DNA of 64,000 nucleotides from Mycoavidus sp. B2-EB. GTDB lineage: Bacteria; Pseudomonadota; Gammaproteobacteria; Burkholderiales; Burkholderiaceae. The notes below the pieces were generated by a model. The model had not been told where the DNA came from. It saw only the letters and a list, made by a program, of their open reading frames with translations, and did no database searches. Location of the stretch: positions 1,364,001 to 1,428,000 of the forward strand of contig NZ_AP021872.1 in assembly GCF_014218255.1 (NCBI RefSeq), read 5' to 3'. Positions within the stretch are counted from its first letter, which is position 1; every line of letters starts with the position of its first letter. Of this stretch, positions 38,737 to 47,400 are shown in pieces. A program made the translations under genes and the position numbers.

Positions 38737-39327
38737 TTAACGCTCGACAAGCTGTATCCGCATCCCGTCCGATACAACAGTGATTGTACTGGGTTCATAA
38801 TTTACGTGAGCAAATAACAATTGATCAGGCTTAAAAGCATAAATTGGATAGTTATCCAATAACTGGGACGCCAGCAACGCAGCAGCAGTGTTGACTTGTC
38901 GCCTGTATTCATCTTCCATGCCATCCAGTTGCAAGTGCTCAATTTGTGGATGTTTAAGCACCACCGAGCGACTCACTCGATCATAGGCAAGCTCGCTGCT
39001 AAGCGTGAACTGGCCCGTTACCGGTTGTGCCATAAAAGGGCTGCTAATATGCGCGTTTAACGCAATCGCGAGCCGATTCGTTTTGGGTTGTAAAGTAATT
39101 TGAGGCTGAGTTAATTTGAGCTTAAAAAGCTGTAGAAGTTGCTGCTCATAGGGAAATTTTTTCTCGACCGCTGCCTGGATTTTCTGCACCGGGAAAGTAT
39201 ACCGCCCAGAAACAAATAGGAAGATCGATTTTGAGCAAGCAAGCAGCAATACCACAAACACAAACAAGCCAACACCTCCCCCTAAGATCAGGCGGCGACG
39301 CTTAGTCATAGCGAAAGGAAGACTCAT
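38737..39327 (-). CDS. DUF1439-domain membrane-anchored protein
   Basis: A 196-residue protein with a short basic N terminus (TKRRR), one membrane segment or signal (LILGGGVGLFVFVVLLLACS) and a lipid-binding-like DUF1439 domain (SGRYTFPVQKIQAAVEKKFP; PKTNRLAIALNAHI). A Cys at the end of the hydrophobic segment (LLLACS) could be a lipobox, making it a lipoprotein. Function is unknown. The ATG at 39327 is used rather than a TTG at 39348. The 245 bases between it and uppP hold nothing I recognise. Confidence 0.78.
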   Translation of the reverse strand: MSLPFAMTKRRRLILGGGVGLFVFVVLLLACSKSIFLFVSGRYTFPVQKIQAAVEKKFPYEQQLLQLFKLKLTQPQITLQPKTNRLAIALNAHISSPFMAQPVTGQFTLSSELAYDRVSRSVVLKHPQIEHLQLDGMEDEYRRQVNTAAALLASQLLDNYPIYAFKPDQLLFAHVNYEPSTITVVSDGMRIQLVER

Positions 39328-39472
39328 CGTTTCATCAGTTTGATACAATACCCGTTATCATAAACTTAGTGGCTGCTTGCACGCCACTTACGCTGAGCTT
39401 TTGGCAGCTCTTTCTATCGTGTTTACCTAATTTTTATCATACTTCGGCCTACGCTAAATAGCCACTTTTATT

Positions 39473-40126
39473 ATGAATCTCGAACAGGCCCGCTACAATA
39501 TGATTCAACAGCAAATTCGCCCCTGGCAGGTGTCCGACCAGGATGTGCTGAATTTGCTTGAAATCATTAAGCGCGAAAATTTCGTGCCCCCCGCCTACCA
39601 AAATATTGCCTTTGCTGATCTAGAAATTCCGCTGCCTTGCGGACAGCATATGTTGCCCCCCAAAACTGAAGCACGGCTCATACAAGCGCTTCAGTTGAAA
39701 CCCCATGAATCAATCCTTGAAATCGGCACGGGCAGCGGTTATATGGCGGCCCTCCTCTCCTATCACAGTGCGCAAGTATTGACGGTCGAAATCCATCCTG
39801 AACTTGCCGCATTCGCACAAGAAAATCTGCGTAAAAACCATATCTCAAAGGTCAGCGTTATAATCGGCGATGGGGTGCACGGCTGGCCACAGCAAGCACC
39901 TTATGATGTTATTGTGATTTCCGGCGGATTACCCACCTTGGCGCCCGCATTACTCACCCAACTTAAGCCTGGTGGCCGCCTGTGCGCTTTTGTTGGAGCT
40001 GCACCAGTGATGAAAGCGCAACTGATTACTTGCGTGCGTGAAAAGGAATACCACAGCGAAGATTTATTTGAAACTTGGGTCACCCCTTTAGTCAATGCAA
40101 TCGAAGCGCCACACTTTAGCTTTTAA
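39473..40126 (+). CDS. pcm: Protein-L-isoaspartate O-methyltransferase family protein
   Basis: SAM-dependent methyltransferase of the PCMT family, which repairs isoaspartyl residues. SAM motif ILEIGTGSGYMAALLS near residue 80; the family N terminus (QQQIRPWQVSDQDVLNLLE) and PPKTEARLIQALQL are present in 217 residues. It is the shorter variant common in Burkholderiaceae, whose exact substrate is less certain than for E. coli Pcm. It converges on waaA with a gap of only 16 bases. Confidence 0.88.
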   Translation: MNLEQARYNMIQQQIRPWQVSDQDVLNLLEIIKRENFVPPAYQNIAFADLEIPLPCGQHMLPPKTEARLIQALQLKPHESILEIGTGSGYMAALLSYHSAQVLTVEIHPELAAFAQENLRKNHISKVSVIIGDGVHGWPQQAPYDVIVISGGLPTLAPALLTQLKPGGRLCAFVGAAPVMKAQLITCVREKEYHSEDLFETWVTPLVNAIEAPHFSF

Positions 40127-40142
40127 AGTCCTGCAAGAAATT

Positions 40143-41456
40143 TTAATTTGAGTCTCTGAGCAGCAACCTTAGCGCTTCCACGGTGCGGCGGGTTGCGCCG
40201 CGGTGGAGCGCAGCAAACGCTACCGCTGCAGTACTCATGGTTGTGCACAGAGACCGATCTGTAAGCAATGTGCGCAACGCTGCCCCAAGTTCCGCTGAGT
40301 CCGCTACGCGCCGCGCCGCGCCTGCTGCAATTGCATCTGCGCTGACCTGCTCAAAATTAAAGGTATATGCGCCAATTAAAACGGGCACCCCCGCCGCACA
40401 GGCCTCAATCAAATTCTGCCCACCAAATGGCAATAGACTGCCGCCGATAAAAGCCACCTCCGCCGCAGCGTAATACGCGCCCAACTCACCCATCGAATCG
40501 CCAAGCCATACTTGCATATTAGACTCAAACAAAGGTGGCTGGGCGGAATCGGTACCATTAGCCGCAGACGCATTCAAAGCGGAGCGCCGAGCAAAACGCC
40601 ACCCCTCGCGTGCAAGTAATGCAGCAACCTCGTTAAACCGTTGCGGATGACGTGGCACTAAAATCAATACAGCCTCATCCGCCAGCCCGCTACGTTTAAA
40701 TGCATCGAGTATCAGCGCTTCCTCACCCGTACGCGTGCTTGCCGCAACCCACACTGGGCGCGTGCCAAATGCTAAACGCCACGCTTGACCGCGAGCGACC
40801 AGCACAGCGGGCGTAGTCATATCGAACTTGAGATTTCCTAGGACCGTGACTTGGCGCGCGCCTAACGCGCTAAGTCGTTTTGCATCCGCTTCGCTTTGCG
40901 CAAATACGCGAGCCAATCCGCCAAAGACTTTATGCGCTGCCGGCCCAAATTTAGCCGCGCGCCGATAAGAACGCTCAGACATGCGAGCATTCACTAATGC
41001 CAGCGGAACATCCGCTTGGCGGCACTCATCGATTAGCGTTGGCCATACCTCTGTTTCCATCACCACGCCAAGCACAGGCCGATAGCGCGCTAAAAAACGT
41101 CGCACTGCAAATGGCATATCGTAAGGCAAATAGCACCGCAATACGCGCGTGCCCAAAAGCGCCTCGCCCATGGCCCGACCAGCAGGAGTCATATGAGTAA
41201 GGAGTACGCGCGCCTCTGGGTGAGCTGTGAGTAAAGCTTCGATCAATGGCTGTGCTGCGCGCGTCTCGCCTACCGAGACTGCATGCACCCACAGCAAAGG
41301 CGCGCCACTTTCTGACAAGTCAGGCGCATAGCCAAAGCCGAAACGTTCGCCAATATGCCGAGCATAACCGCGCTCACGGCGGGAACGCCATAAAAGTCGC
41401 AACACAGCAATAGGAGCGATCAACCACCATAAAGCGCAATAAATTTGGCGTAGCAT
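40143..41456 (-). CDS. waaA: 3-deoxy-D-manno-octulosonic acid transferase
   Basis: Adds Kdo residues to lipid IVA on the inner leaflet, starting the LPS core. N-terminal membrane anchor (MLRQIYCALWWLIAPIAVLR), then the GT-B fold with WVHAVSVGETRAAQPLIEAL, LLTHMTPAGRAMGEAL and the C-terminal donor site AFIGGSLLPFGGQNLIEACA. The ATG at 41456 gives 437 residues, close to the family; the upstream frame to 41537 lacks a good start. It pairs with waaC on the same strand 102 bases upstream. Confidence 0.95.
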   Translation of the reverse strand: MLRQIYCALWWLIAPIAVLRLLWRSRRERGYARHIGERFGFGYAPDLSESGAPLLWVHAVSVGETRAAQPLIEALLTAHPEARVLLTHMTPAGRAMGEALLGTRVLRCYLPYDMPFAVRRFLARYRPVLGVVMETEVWPTLIDECRQADVPLALVNARMSERSYRRAAKFGPAAHKVFGGLARVFAQSEADAKRLSALGARQVTVLGNLKFDMTTPAVLVARGQAWRLAFGTRPVWVAASTRTGEEALILDAFKRSGLADEAVLILVPRHPQRFNEVAALLAREGWRFARRSALNASAANGTDSAQPPLFESNMQVWLGDSMGELGAYYAAAEVAFIGGSLLPFGGQNLIEACAAGVPVLIGAYTFNFEQVSADAIAAGAARRVADSAELGAALRTLLTDRSLCTTMSTAAVAFAALHRGATRRTVEALRLLLRDSN

Positions 41457-41558
41457 CAATGATGATTTAACAAAAAGCCTTAGCCAGGAGAGCAAAAATC
41501 GCGCGCCGCGCCAGACGTGTGCAGGTATTAGACACAAAAATGACTGAACATAAGCGGA

Positions 41559-42590
41559 TTACAATAGACCGAAATCAACCAGTGAGCGCCGTACATCACC
41601 CATTCCCGCAGGTTGTTGAGCACCGCCCAAATTAACAATGTCTGGCGCCCAATACCCCCCTGTACGCCAAGCGGTATCAAAATTGTAAAGCTCAATAGTG
41701 GGCCGCCTTAATGCCGCCGCAATATGCACCAGCCCGGTGTCAACACCTATTGTAGCCGCTGCACCAGCCAGCAAACCCGTCACTGCCGGCAAGGTTAAGG
41801 CTGGTGGCACATAGGCGGCTGCTTTTGTACTGCTCACTGACGCCATACGCGCATTGAGCCACCCGCTGATTTTTGCGCTGACAGCCCGTTCTGCCGCCTG
41901 CCCCCAGGGCAAGACTAACGATATGCCCGCACGGAGTAATAACTGCCCAAGTTCGATCCATCGTTCTTGCGGCCATTGCTTATCTGCACGCGAAGTAGCA
42001 TGCACCAAAACCACGTAGGGCGATGGCAGCTTAAAACCCGTTTCTATAAACGCCGCTGCGGCCGCGTGCAGATCCAAGCCAAAATCAACCTCTGTCGCTA
42101 ACGGCACAGGATCTCCAAGCGCAGCGGCAACCAACTGGCGTGAGCGCTCAATGACATGAGTACGCGGCTCAATCGAAACCCGCTGATCGTAAAAAAAGCG
42201 TGCCGGCCATTCATAACTAGAACCCTCCGTGCGATTACCCAGCCCACTTATCCAAGCACCTCCTGCACGCGCCCAACGCGCGGCCCAAGCAGTTTTGATG
42301 AGTCCCTGGCAGTCAATCACAAGGTCATAAGCTTCACTGGCTAAACGCCGCCGCAATTGACCTATTTCACTCCAGGTCGCCGGCGACCATAAGCGTTTAC
42401 GCCAACGACGTAACGAAAATGGAATCACGCAGCTGACCCCAGCCACTAGACGCACAAGATCCGCAAAGCTTTCTTCAACTAGCCAATCAATTTGTGCGGT
42501 CGGATGCTGCTGCCGAATATCGGCAATCACCGGCATTGTATGCACCACATCGCCAAGTGACGATACTTTAACAATTAATATTTTCTGCAT
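41559..42590 (-). CDS. waaC: LPS heptosyltransferase I
   Basis: Transfers the first L-glycero-D-manno-heptose to Kdo in the inner core (GT9 family). Starts MQKILIVKVSSLGDVVHTMP, with DWLVEESFADLVRLV, LVHATSRADKQWPQERWIEL and the C-terminal GVDTGLVHIAAALRRPTIEL (donor-binding). The 343 residues are full length. It uses the ADP-heptose made by hldA/hldD elsewhere in the window. Confidence 0.95.
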   Translation of the reverse strand: MQKILIVKVSSLGDVVHTMPVIADIRQQHPTAQIDWLVEESFADLVRLVAGVSCVIPFSLRRWRKRLWSPATWSEIGQLRRRLASEAYDLVIDCQGLIKTAWAARWARAGGAWISGLGNRTEGSSYEWPARFFYDQRVSIEPRTHVIERSRQLVAAALGDPVPLATEVDFGLDLHAAAAAFIETGFKLPSPYVVLVHATSRADKQWPQERWIELGQLLLRAGISLVLPWGQAAERAVSAKISGWLNARMASVSSTKAAAYVPPALTLPAVTGLLAGAAATIGVDTGLVHIAAALRRPTIELYNFDTAWRTGGYWAPDIVNLGGAQQPAGMGDVRRSLVDFGLL

Positions 42591-42653
42591 CAGAATGAAA
42601 TGGCCAACAACCTAAACAACAATTATACGTGGGTTCTTTTTTGTTAAAAGCGC

Positions 42654-44036
42654 TTAAAAAGGCAGTTTGGCATCAGGCTTTTTCGCCAGAATCACGCGAC
42701 GAAAATCTCGTTGAATCCTCTCAAGCGCTTCTTCGTCATCTGCTTCAAAGCGCAGCACCATCATAGGCGTAGTATTGGAGGCCCGCGCCAAACCAAAACC
42801 ATCTGGATATTCAACCCGCAAACCGTCGATCATCACAACTTCATCGGCCCCATTAAAGCGCGCAGATTTTTGTAATTCTTCAATCAGCTTGAAATTTTCT
42901 CCCTCGCTTAATTTTATTTGTAACTCAGGTGTTGCAATCGAATCGGGTAGCTTATTGAGCAATGCACTTGGGTCATCCGTGCGACACAGTATTTCAAGTA
43001 GCCGCGCGCCTGTATAAAGCCCATCATCAAAGCCATACCAGCGATCTTTAAAAAAGATATGCCCACTCATTTCACCCGCCAGCGGTGCGCCGGTTTCACG
43101 CAGCTTTGCTTTAATGAGTGAATGACCGGTTTTCCACATCAACGGCTCGCCGCCATGGGTCCGTATCCATGGCGCGAGCTTACGCGTGCATTTTACGTCA
43201 TAGATAATCTGCCCGCCTGCATGGCGCGACAATACATCCTGAACAAACAGCATCAACTGACGGTCCGGATAAATAATCTGGCCATCTTTGGTCACCACAC
43301 CGAGCCGATCACCATCGCCATCAAACGCAAAGCCAATTTCTGCATCACCCGCCGCCAATACATCAATCACATCCTGCAGATTCTCAGGGCGAGCCGGATC
43401 TGGATGATGATTCGGAAAATGTCCATCCACCTCACAAAAGAGCTCATGCACATCGCACCCGAGCGCTCTAAAAAGATGGGGCGCAATCGCACCCGCTACC
43501 CCATTGCCACAATCCACAACCACTTTTAATGGGCGTGCAAGCTTAATATCGCTCACAATCCGTTCGATATACGCTGGCACACAATCGTGTGTCTGATAAT
43601 TACCCTGCCCGGCGGTAAACTCTTCAGCTATGATGCGTTTATACAACGCTTGAATTTGCTCGCCATAAATCGCCGCACCGCGCAACACCATCTTAAAACC
43701 ATTGTAATTCGGCGGATTATGGCTACCCGTTACGACAATACAAGAATCAACTTGACGGCCATTGAGCGGTACATGGGTAGCAAAATAACCCAGTGGCGTT
43801 GGCACCAAACCTAAATCGATAACATCGACTCCTGCGGCACGCAGGCCATCCGCTACCGCTCTGGACAACTCTGGGCCGGATAAACGTCCATCGCGGCCGA
43901 TTGCAACTGCATCGCCACCAAGGGCGCGCACTTCGCTCCCAAACGCCAAGCCAATGCTGTGCGCAACGCTCGTATCCAGCGTCTGACCAACAATGCCACG
44001 AATATCGTATGCTTTAAAAATTGAATTTGAAATCAT
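42654..44036 (-). CDS. manB: Phosphomannomutase/phosphoglucomutase
   Basis: Interconverts 1- and 6-phosphates of mannose or glucose, feeding GDP-mannose and UDP-glucose pathways for surface sugars (AlgC/ManB family). Starts SIFKAYDIRGIVGQTLDTSV; phosphoserine loop VVTGSHNPPNYNGFKM near residue 100; metal loop FDGDGDRLGVV near 240; sugar-binding GEMSGHIFFKD near 320. The 460 residues match AlgC-type enzymes. Confidence 0.95.
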   Translation of the reverse strand: MISNSIFKAYDIRGIVGQTLDTSVAHSIGLAFGSEVRALGGDAVAIGRDGRLSGPELSRAVADGLRAAGVDVIDLGLVPTPLGYFATHVPLNGRQVDSCIVVTGSHNPPNYNGFKMVLRGAAIYGEQIQALYKRIIAEEFTAGQGNYQTHDCVPAYIERIVSDIKLARPLKVVVDCGNGVAGAIAPHLFRALGCDVHELFCEVDGHFPNHHPDPARPENLQDVIDVLAAGDAEIGFAFDGDGDRLGVVTKDGQIIYPDRQLMLFVQDVLSRHAGGQIIYDVKCTRKLAPWIRTHGGEPLMWKTGHSLIKAKLRETGAPLAGEMSGHIFFKDRWYGFDDGLYTGARLLEILCRTDDPSALLNKLPDSIATPELQIKLSEGENFKLIEELQKSARFNGADEVVMIDGLRVEYPDGFGLARASNTTPMMVLRFEADDEEALERIQRDFRRVILAKKPDAKLPF

Positions 44037-44224
44037 TAAACGAATAAGCCTTAAAAAAGCAAAGAAAAAATTAGATTCTCAGACATTTATAGGGATGCAA
44101 TTTATAATGCAAGCCTCAACCCATCTCTAATTCATACCTTTCTGAAATAAGCATTTATGCGATGTGCGCATCATAGCCTATTGGGCTTTTGCCCACATCT
44201 TCTTAGTTTAACTGATCAAGAAAT

Positions 44225-45250
44225 ATGCAAGCAAACCATAAAGGAACTATTTTAGTCACAGGCGGCACCGGCTATATTGGCTAGCACACTTGCGTTGAGC
44301 TGCTTAATGCAGGTTACGAGGTGGTGGCGCTTGACAATCTGAGCAATAGTAAACGTGGGGTACTCAAACGTATTGAGCAAATCACGGGCAAATCTGTGCC
44401 GTTCTTTGCCACCGATGCCTGTGATCGAGATGCGCTTGCGCATGTGTTCAAGATCTATTCAATCCAGGCTGTGATCCATTTTGCCGCCTTAAAAGCCGTA
44501 GGCGAGTCGGTTGCGCAACCACTTCAATATTACCGCAATAATATCGACAGCCTCCTGACCTTGCTTGAGATTATGCAGACATATAACGTCAAGCATGTTG
44601 TCTTTAGCTCGTCAGCAACTGTCTATGGCAATCCGAATTCTGTGCCGATTGACGAGTCATTTCCACTGTCAGCCACCAATCCTTACGGGCAAACTAAAGT
44701 CATGGCCGAGCAAATCCTGCGTGACTTAGCTACCACAGATCCAACCTGGAAAATTGCGGCTTTGCGTTATTTTAATCCTGTAGGCGCGCATGAGAGCGGG
44801 TTAATCGGCGAAGATCCAAACGGTGTACCTAATAATTTGATGCCCTATATCGCGCAAGTCGCCATTGGCAAACTTAAGCAATTAAAAGTTTTTGGCGGAG
44901 ATTGGCCAACCCCTGACGGCACAGGGGTGCGCGATTATATTCATGTAGTGGATCTTGCGCGCGGGCATCTCGCGGCACTTGATACGCTCGCCAAGCGCAA
45001 TCTAGGCTTCACGGTTAATCTTGGGACTGGGCAGGGTTATAGCGTGCTTGAAATAATCCGCGCATTTGAGACGGCAAGTGGGCGTAAAATCCCTTATGAA
45101 ATTGTCACGCGGCGAGAAGGTGATATTGCCTCATGTTATGCCAACCCTGGCGCCGCACAGCGCGTCATGGGCTGGCGCGCTGTGCATGGGATTGAGCGGA
45201 TGTGCGTTGATCAGTGGCGCTGGCAGGTGAATAATCCGCAGGGGGTCTGA
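44225..45250 (+). pseudogene. galE: UDP-glucose 4-epimerase gene with an amber codon at position 20
   Basis: The reading frame opens at ATG 44225 (preserving MQANHKGTILVTGGTGYIG) but codon 20 (44282-44284) is TAG where GalE proteins have Ser (GGTGYIGSHTCVEL); TCG to TAG is a single change. After the stop the frame is intact to 45250, including AVIHFAALKAVGESV, SSSATVYG, catalytic NPYGQTKVMAEQ (Tyr/Lys) and the C-terminal REGDIASCYANP. Restarting downstream (for example GTG at 44321) would lose the NAD-binding GxxGxxG. So the product is probably inactive unless the stop is suppressed or is a sequence error. It is the only lesion, so it should be recent. Confidence 0.88.
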
Positions 45251-45263
45251 AACCAGACCCTTT
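45243..45263 (+). terminator. Hairpin at the galE stop codon
   Basis: GGGTCTG (45243-45249), loop AAAC, CAGACCC (45254-45260), then TTT. The stem includes the galE stop codon. A weak intrinsic terminator is possible. Confidence 0.45.
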
Positions 45264-45280
45264 CAGTCCAGAGTGTTGAT

Positions 45281-45640
45281 TCAAAGAATCGCCTCCCTAA
45301 TAACATCAGAAATAGAGGCGGTAGAAAAGGCTAATGTCCCAAAGCAAACGTGAGTGCCATGAATGCCCATACATTTCGTTGAGAATTCGACAGGAAAAGT
45401 CACATAGGACATTCCGTCGCCGCCGGTAGAAGTGAGTCCCCATTGGAGAGTAAATCCGCCAGGCAATTTTTGATAACCTCCTCGAGTCTCAAAAGATTGT
45501 CGGTCAGGTCCAGTAAAGGCAGTCAGAATAGCGTTCTGAGTAAAAGCAGTGGTGGCAACTTGGGTACTGCAATTGCTGGCTTCACTGGGTATGGGAGCCG
45601 TGGGCGGGCAAAAAAACGGATAGGCTCGATAGGCTCCACA
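45281..45640 (-). pseudogene. Phage tail-fibre-like C-terminal fragment
   Basis: The minus-strand translation has TAPIPSEASNCSTQVATTAF-type sequence (PTAP..., QVATTAF, then QNAI) and later GGYQKLPGGFTLQWG followed by VTFPVEF. These short motifs are typical of phage tail-fibre/collar C-terminal regions. The fragment has no start of its own: the open frame runs upstream into out-of-frame transposase DNA at 45672-45766. It is most likely a leftover of a prophage or tail-fibre cassette. Confidence 0.6.
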
Positions 45641-45671
45641 AAATATCTGACAGGCCCCTTCATTTTCCCTC

Positions 45672-45885
45672 TTAATCTTCATTTTCTTTGATTGAATTGC
45701 GCTTTCTAGGAATGACAACTTTGCTTGCTTTTTGGAAAAACTGCTCTCGTAATTTTGCACTGTCATAGCCCTTATCTGCTATCACCATTTCCGTTTTCGG
45801 CAACTTATCAAGTCATGAACCTGACCGCCTGTAGTGCTAAATTCAATGGGTTCATCAAATACGCATCGCCCTATTAAATCTTATT
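45672..45885 (-). pseudogene. IS5-family transposase remnant
   Basis: On the minus strand, frame by frame: DEPIEFSTTGGQVHDLIS (about 45875-45815), then after a frame change LPKTEMVIADKGYDSAKLRE and QFFQKASKVVIPRKRNSIKE, ending at a stop at 45672. These are the middle and C-terminal DDE regions of an IS5-family transposase. The shift between TGGQVHD and the second part, and the missing ends, show it is dead. Confidence 0.78.
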
Positions 45886-45922
45886 CTTTATAATCACCTT
45901 TCTTTTATAGTGGACTCATTCA

Positions 45923-46930
45923 ATGGATAATCGAATAGCTTGGCTGCGCATTTTAGCCTGCTTTTTAGTGGTGGTTGTGCATGTCTCTGCCCCACAATTT
46001 GGCTCATTCGGCAAAGAGTGGTGGGCAGTTAATTTCTTAGACTCATTCTCACGGGTTTGTGTTCCTCTGTTTCTCATGATCTCAGGCACCACACTTTTGC
46101 ATAAAGTAGAACCCGTTATCGTTTTCTTGAAAAAGCGACTACTCCGTATTCTCCCGCCTCTTATTGTATGGTCACTTTTCTATTTGTGGTGGCTAAAACG
46201 CAATCATGTGGAAACAGGCAACTGGTTAACTGAAATTGTCTCGGGGCCTGTCATGTATCACCTATGGTTCCTCTATGCAATCATTGGCATATATGCGCTT
46301 ATCCCTCTTTTAAGGCGATTTTACCAAACCAGCACTTCGAGTGAACGCTTATGGGTTTTAATCATCTGGTTTCTCGTTAGCTCATTAGGACCCGCTATTT
46401 CTACTGTATTGAATACACAAGGCTATCCTACATTAAGCACAGGGCACATGACTGTTGTCTACCACCTTTCCCATTTCAGTGGGTATGCAGGCTTTTTATT
46501 GCTTGGAGCAAGCTTAGCTCAAAAGAAAATTCATTACAGCCTTGCACTCACGTTATATGGATTGGGATCACTCGCAACCATGGCAATCACATATTGGCTC
46601 TCTGCGCGCGCCGGAAAACCAGCTGAAGCGTTTTATGAATATTCATCACCATTCGTCATTATTGCTGCGTGTGGCCTATTTTCTGCTGTGATGTCACGAC
46701 CAGCAAGTAACCCCTCTCCCCTCGTTTCATCCATCGCAGATTGTACCCTGGGAGCTTATTGTTTACATCTCTTTATCATCAGCTTGGTTGGTAGATGGAT
46801 TTATCTCACACCTATCCAAAGCGCAAATGCATGGATTGCTATACCCGTAGTTTCTATTATTGTGTTCGTTATATCCATTAGCACGATTTTTATTGCTCGG
46901 CGCATTCCTCTACTGCGACCCTTTCTTTAG
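45923..46930 (+). CDS. Acyltransferase-3 family membrane protein, WecH-like
   Basis: Predicted O-acyltransferase acting on a surface or periplasmic glycan. The 335 residues form about ten membrane segments. Typical family marks are an Arg and His in the first segment (WLRILACFLVVVVHVS), VPLFLMISGTTLL, and RLLRILPPLIVWSLFYLWW; overall it resembles E. coli WecH (enterobacterial common antigen O-acetylation). It sits alone on the plus strand between dead phage/IS DNA and a group II intron fragment, and ends in a strong terminator. Confidence 0.85.
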   Translation: MDNRIAWLRILACFLVVVVHVSAPQFGSFGKEWWAVNFLDSFSRVCVPLFLMISGTTLLHKVEPVIVFLKKRLLRILPPLIVWSLFYLWWLKRNHVETGNWLTEIVSGPVMYHLWFLYAIIGIYALIPLLRRFYQTSTSSERLWVLIIWFLVSSLGPAISTVLNTQGYPTLSTGHMTVVYHLSHFSGYAGFLLLGASLAQKKIHYSLALTLYGLGSLATMAITYWLSARAGKPAEAFYEYSSPFVIIAACGLFSAVMSRPASNPSPLVSSIADCTLGAYCLHLFIISLVGRWIYLTPIQSANAWIAIPVVSIIVFVISISTIFIARRIPLLRPFL

Positions 46931-46954
46931 ACATTCATGGACTTCATATTACCA

Positions 46955-46977
46955 ACCGCCTACAGGCGGTTTTTTTT
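46955..46977 (+). terminator. Intrinsic terminator of the WecH-like gene
   Basis: ACCGCC (46955-46960), loop TACA, GGCGGT (46965-46970), then seven T residues (46971-46977). The group II intron fragment begins two bases after the T run, the insertion pattern of class C group II introns. Confidence 0.9.
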
Positions 46978-46978
46978 C

Positions 46979-47340
46979 GTGCGCCCAGCATGGGCGCACT
47001 CTTGGAGGTGCAAGTCCTCCCATAAGTTGATCACAGCAAACGAAGCAAAGCGTAACTGAGTAAGGGCAACCAAGCGTGGAGCGAAACCGCAAGCCGATGG
47101 ACAAGGACAAGAACCAGATAGAAGGCCGTGCCGATCAGGGCAAGCGTGCGATAAACCGCAAAGCATCAAAGCAGGAGGATTTTCCTCGACGGCGCGGCAA
47201 GCACAAACGCACGAGTTGCTGCTGGCGGTGGAAGACACGACAAGTGTGAGCCTATGATCACGCGGTGGCGGTGGAGTTGGGACTAACAGAAAGCGTTACT
47301 AACGCGAACAGACGGTGGGGGTTGTTGACGAAAGGCCGAT
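46979..47340 (+). mobile_element. Group II intron 5' fragment (probably class C)
   Basis: The segment opens with GTGCGCCCAGCATGGGCGCA, the conserved 5' splice-site/domain I start of bacterial group II introns (GTGCG consensus), followed by GGAGGTGCAAGTCCTCC and further domain-I-like sequence (GGGCAACCAAGCGTGGAGCG). No intron-encoded reverse transcriptase and no domain V hairpin is found before the next gene, so only the 5' part remains. The right boundary is uncertain; about 47340 is a guess from where structure-like sequence fades. The fragment lies just after an intrinsic terminator, a preferred target of class C introns. Confidence 0.75.
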
Positions 47341-47400
47341 GGATACGGTGCTTTGTTTTGACGCATTACTCACTCCTTTTAGGTAGGTTAAAAGTATCCG

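Noticed and set aside
45281..45766. A single 161-residue minus-strand protein
   Set aside because: Its first third is out-of-frame IS5 transposase DNA; only the second part has recognisable tail-fibre motifs.
46960..47238. Minus-strand frame of 92 residues rich in Cys
   Set aside because: It lies wholly within the terminator and structured group II intron RNA; composition is an artefact of the intron.
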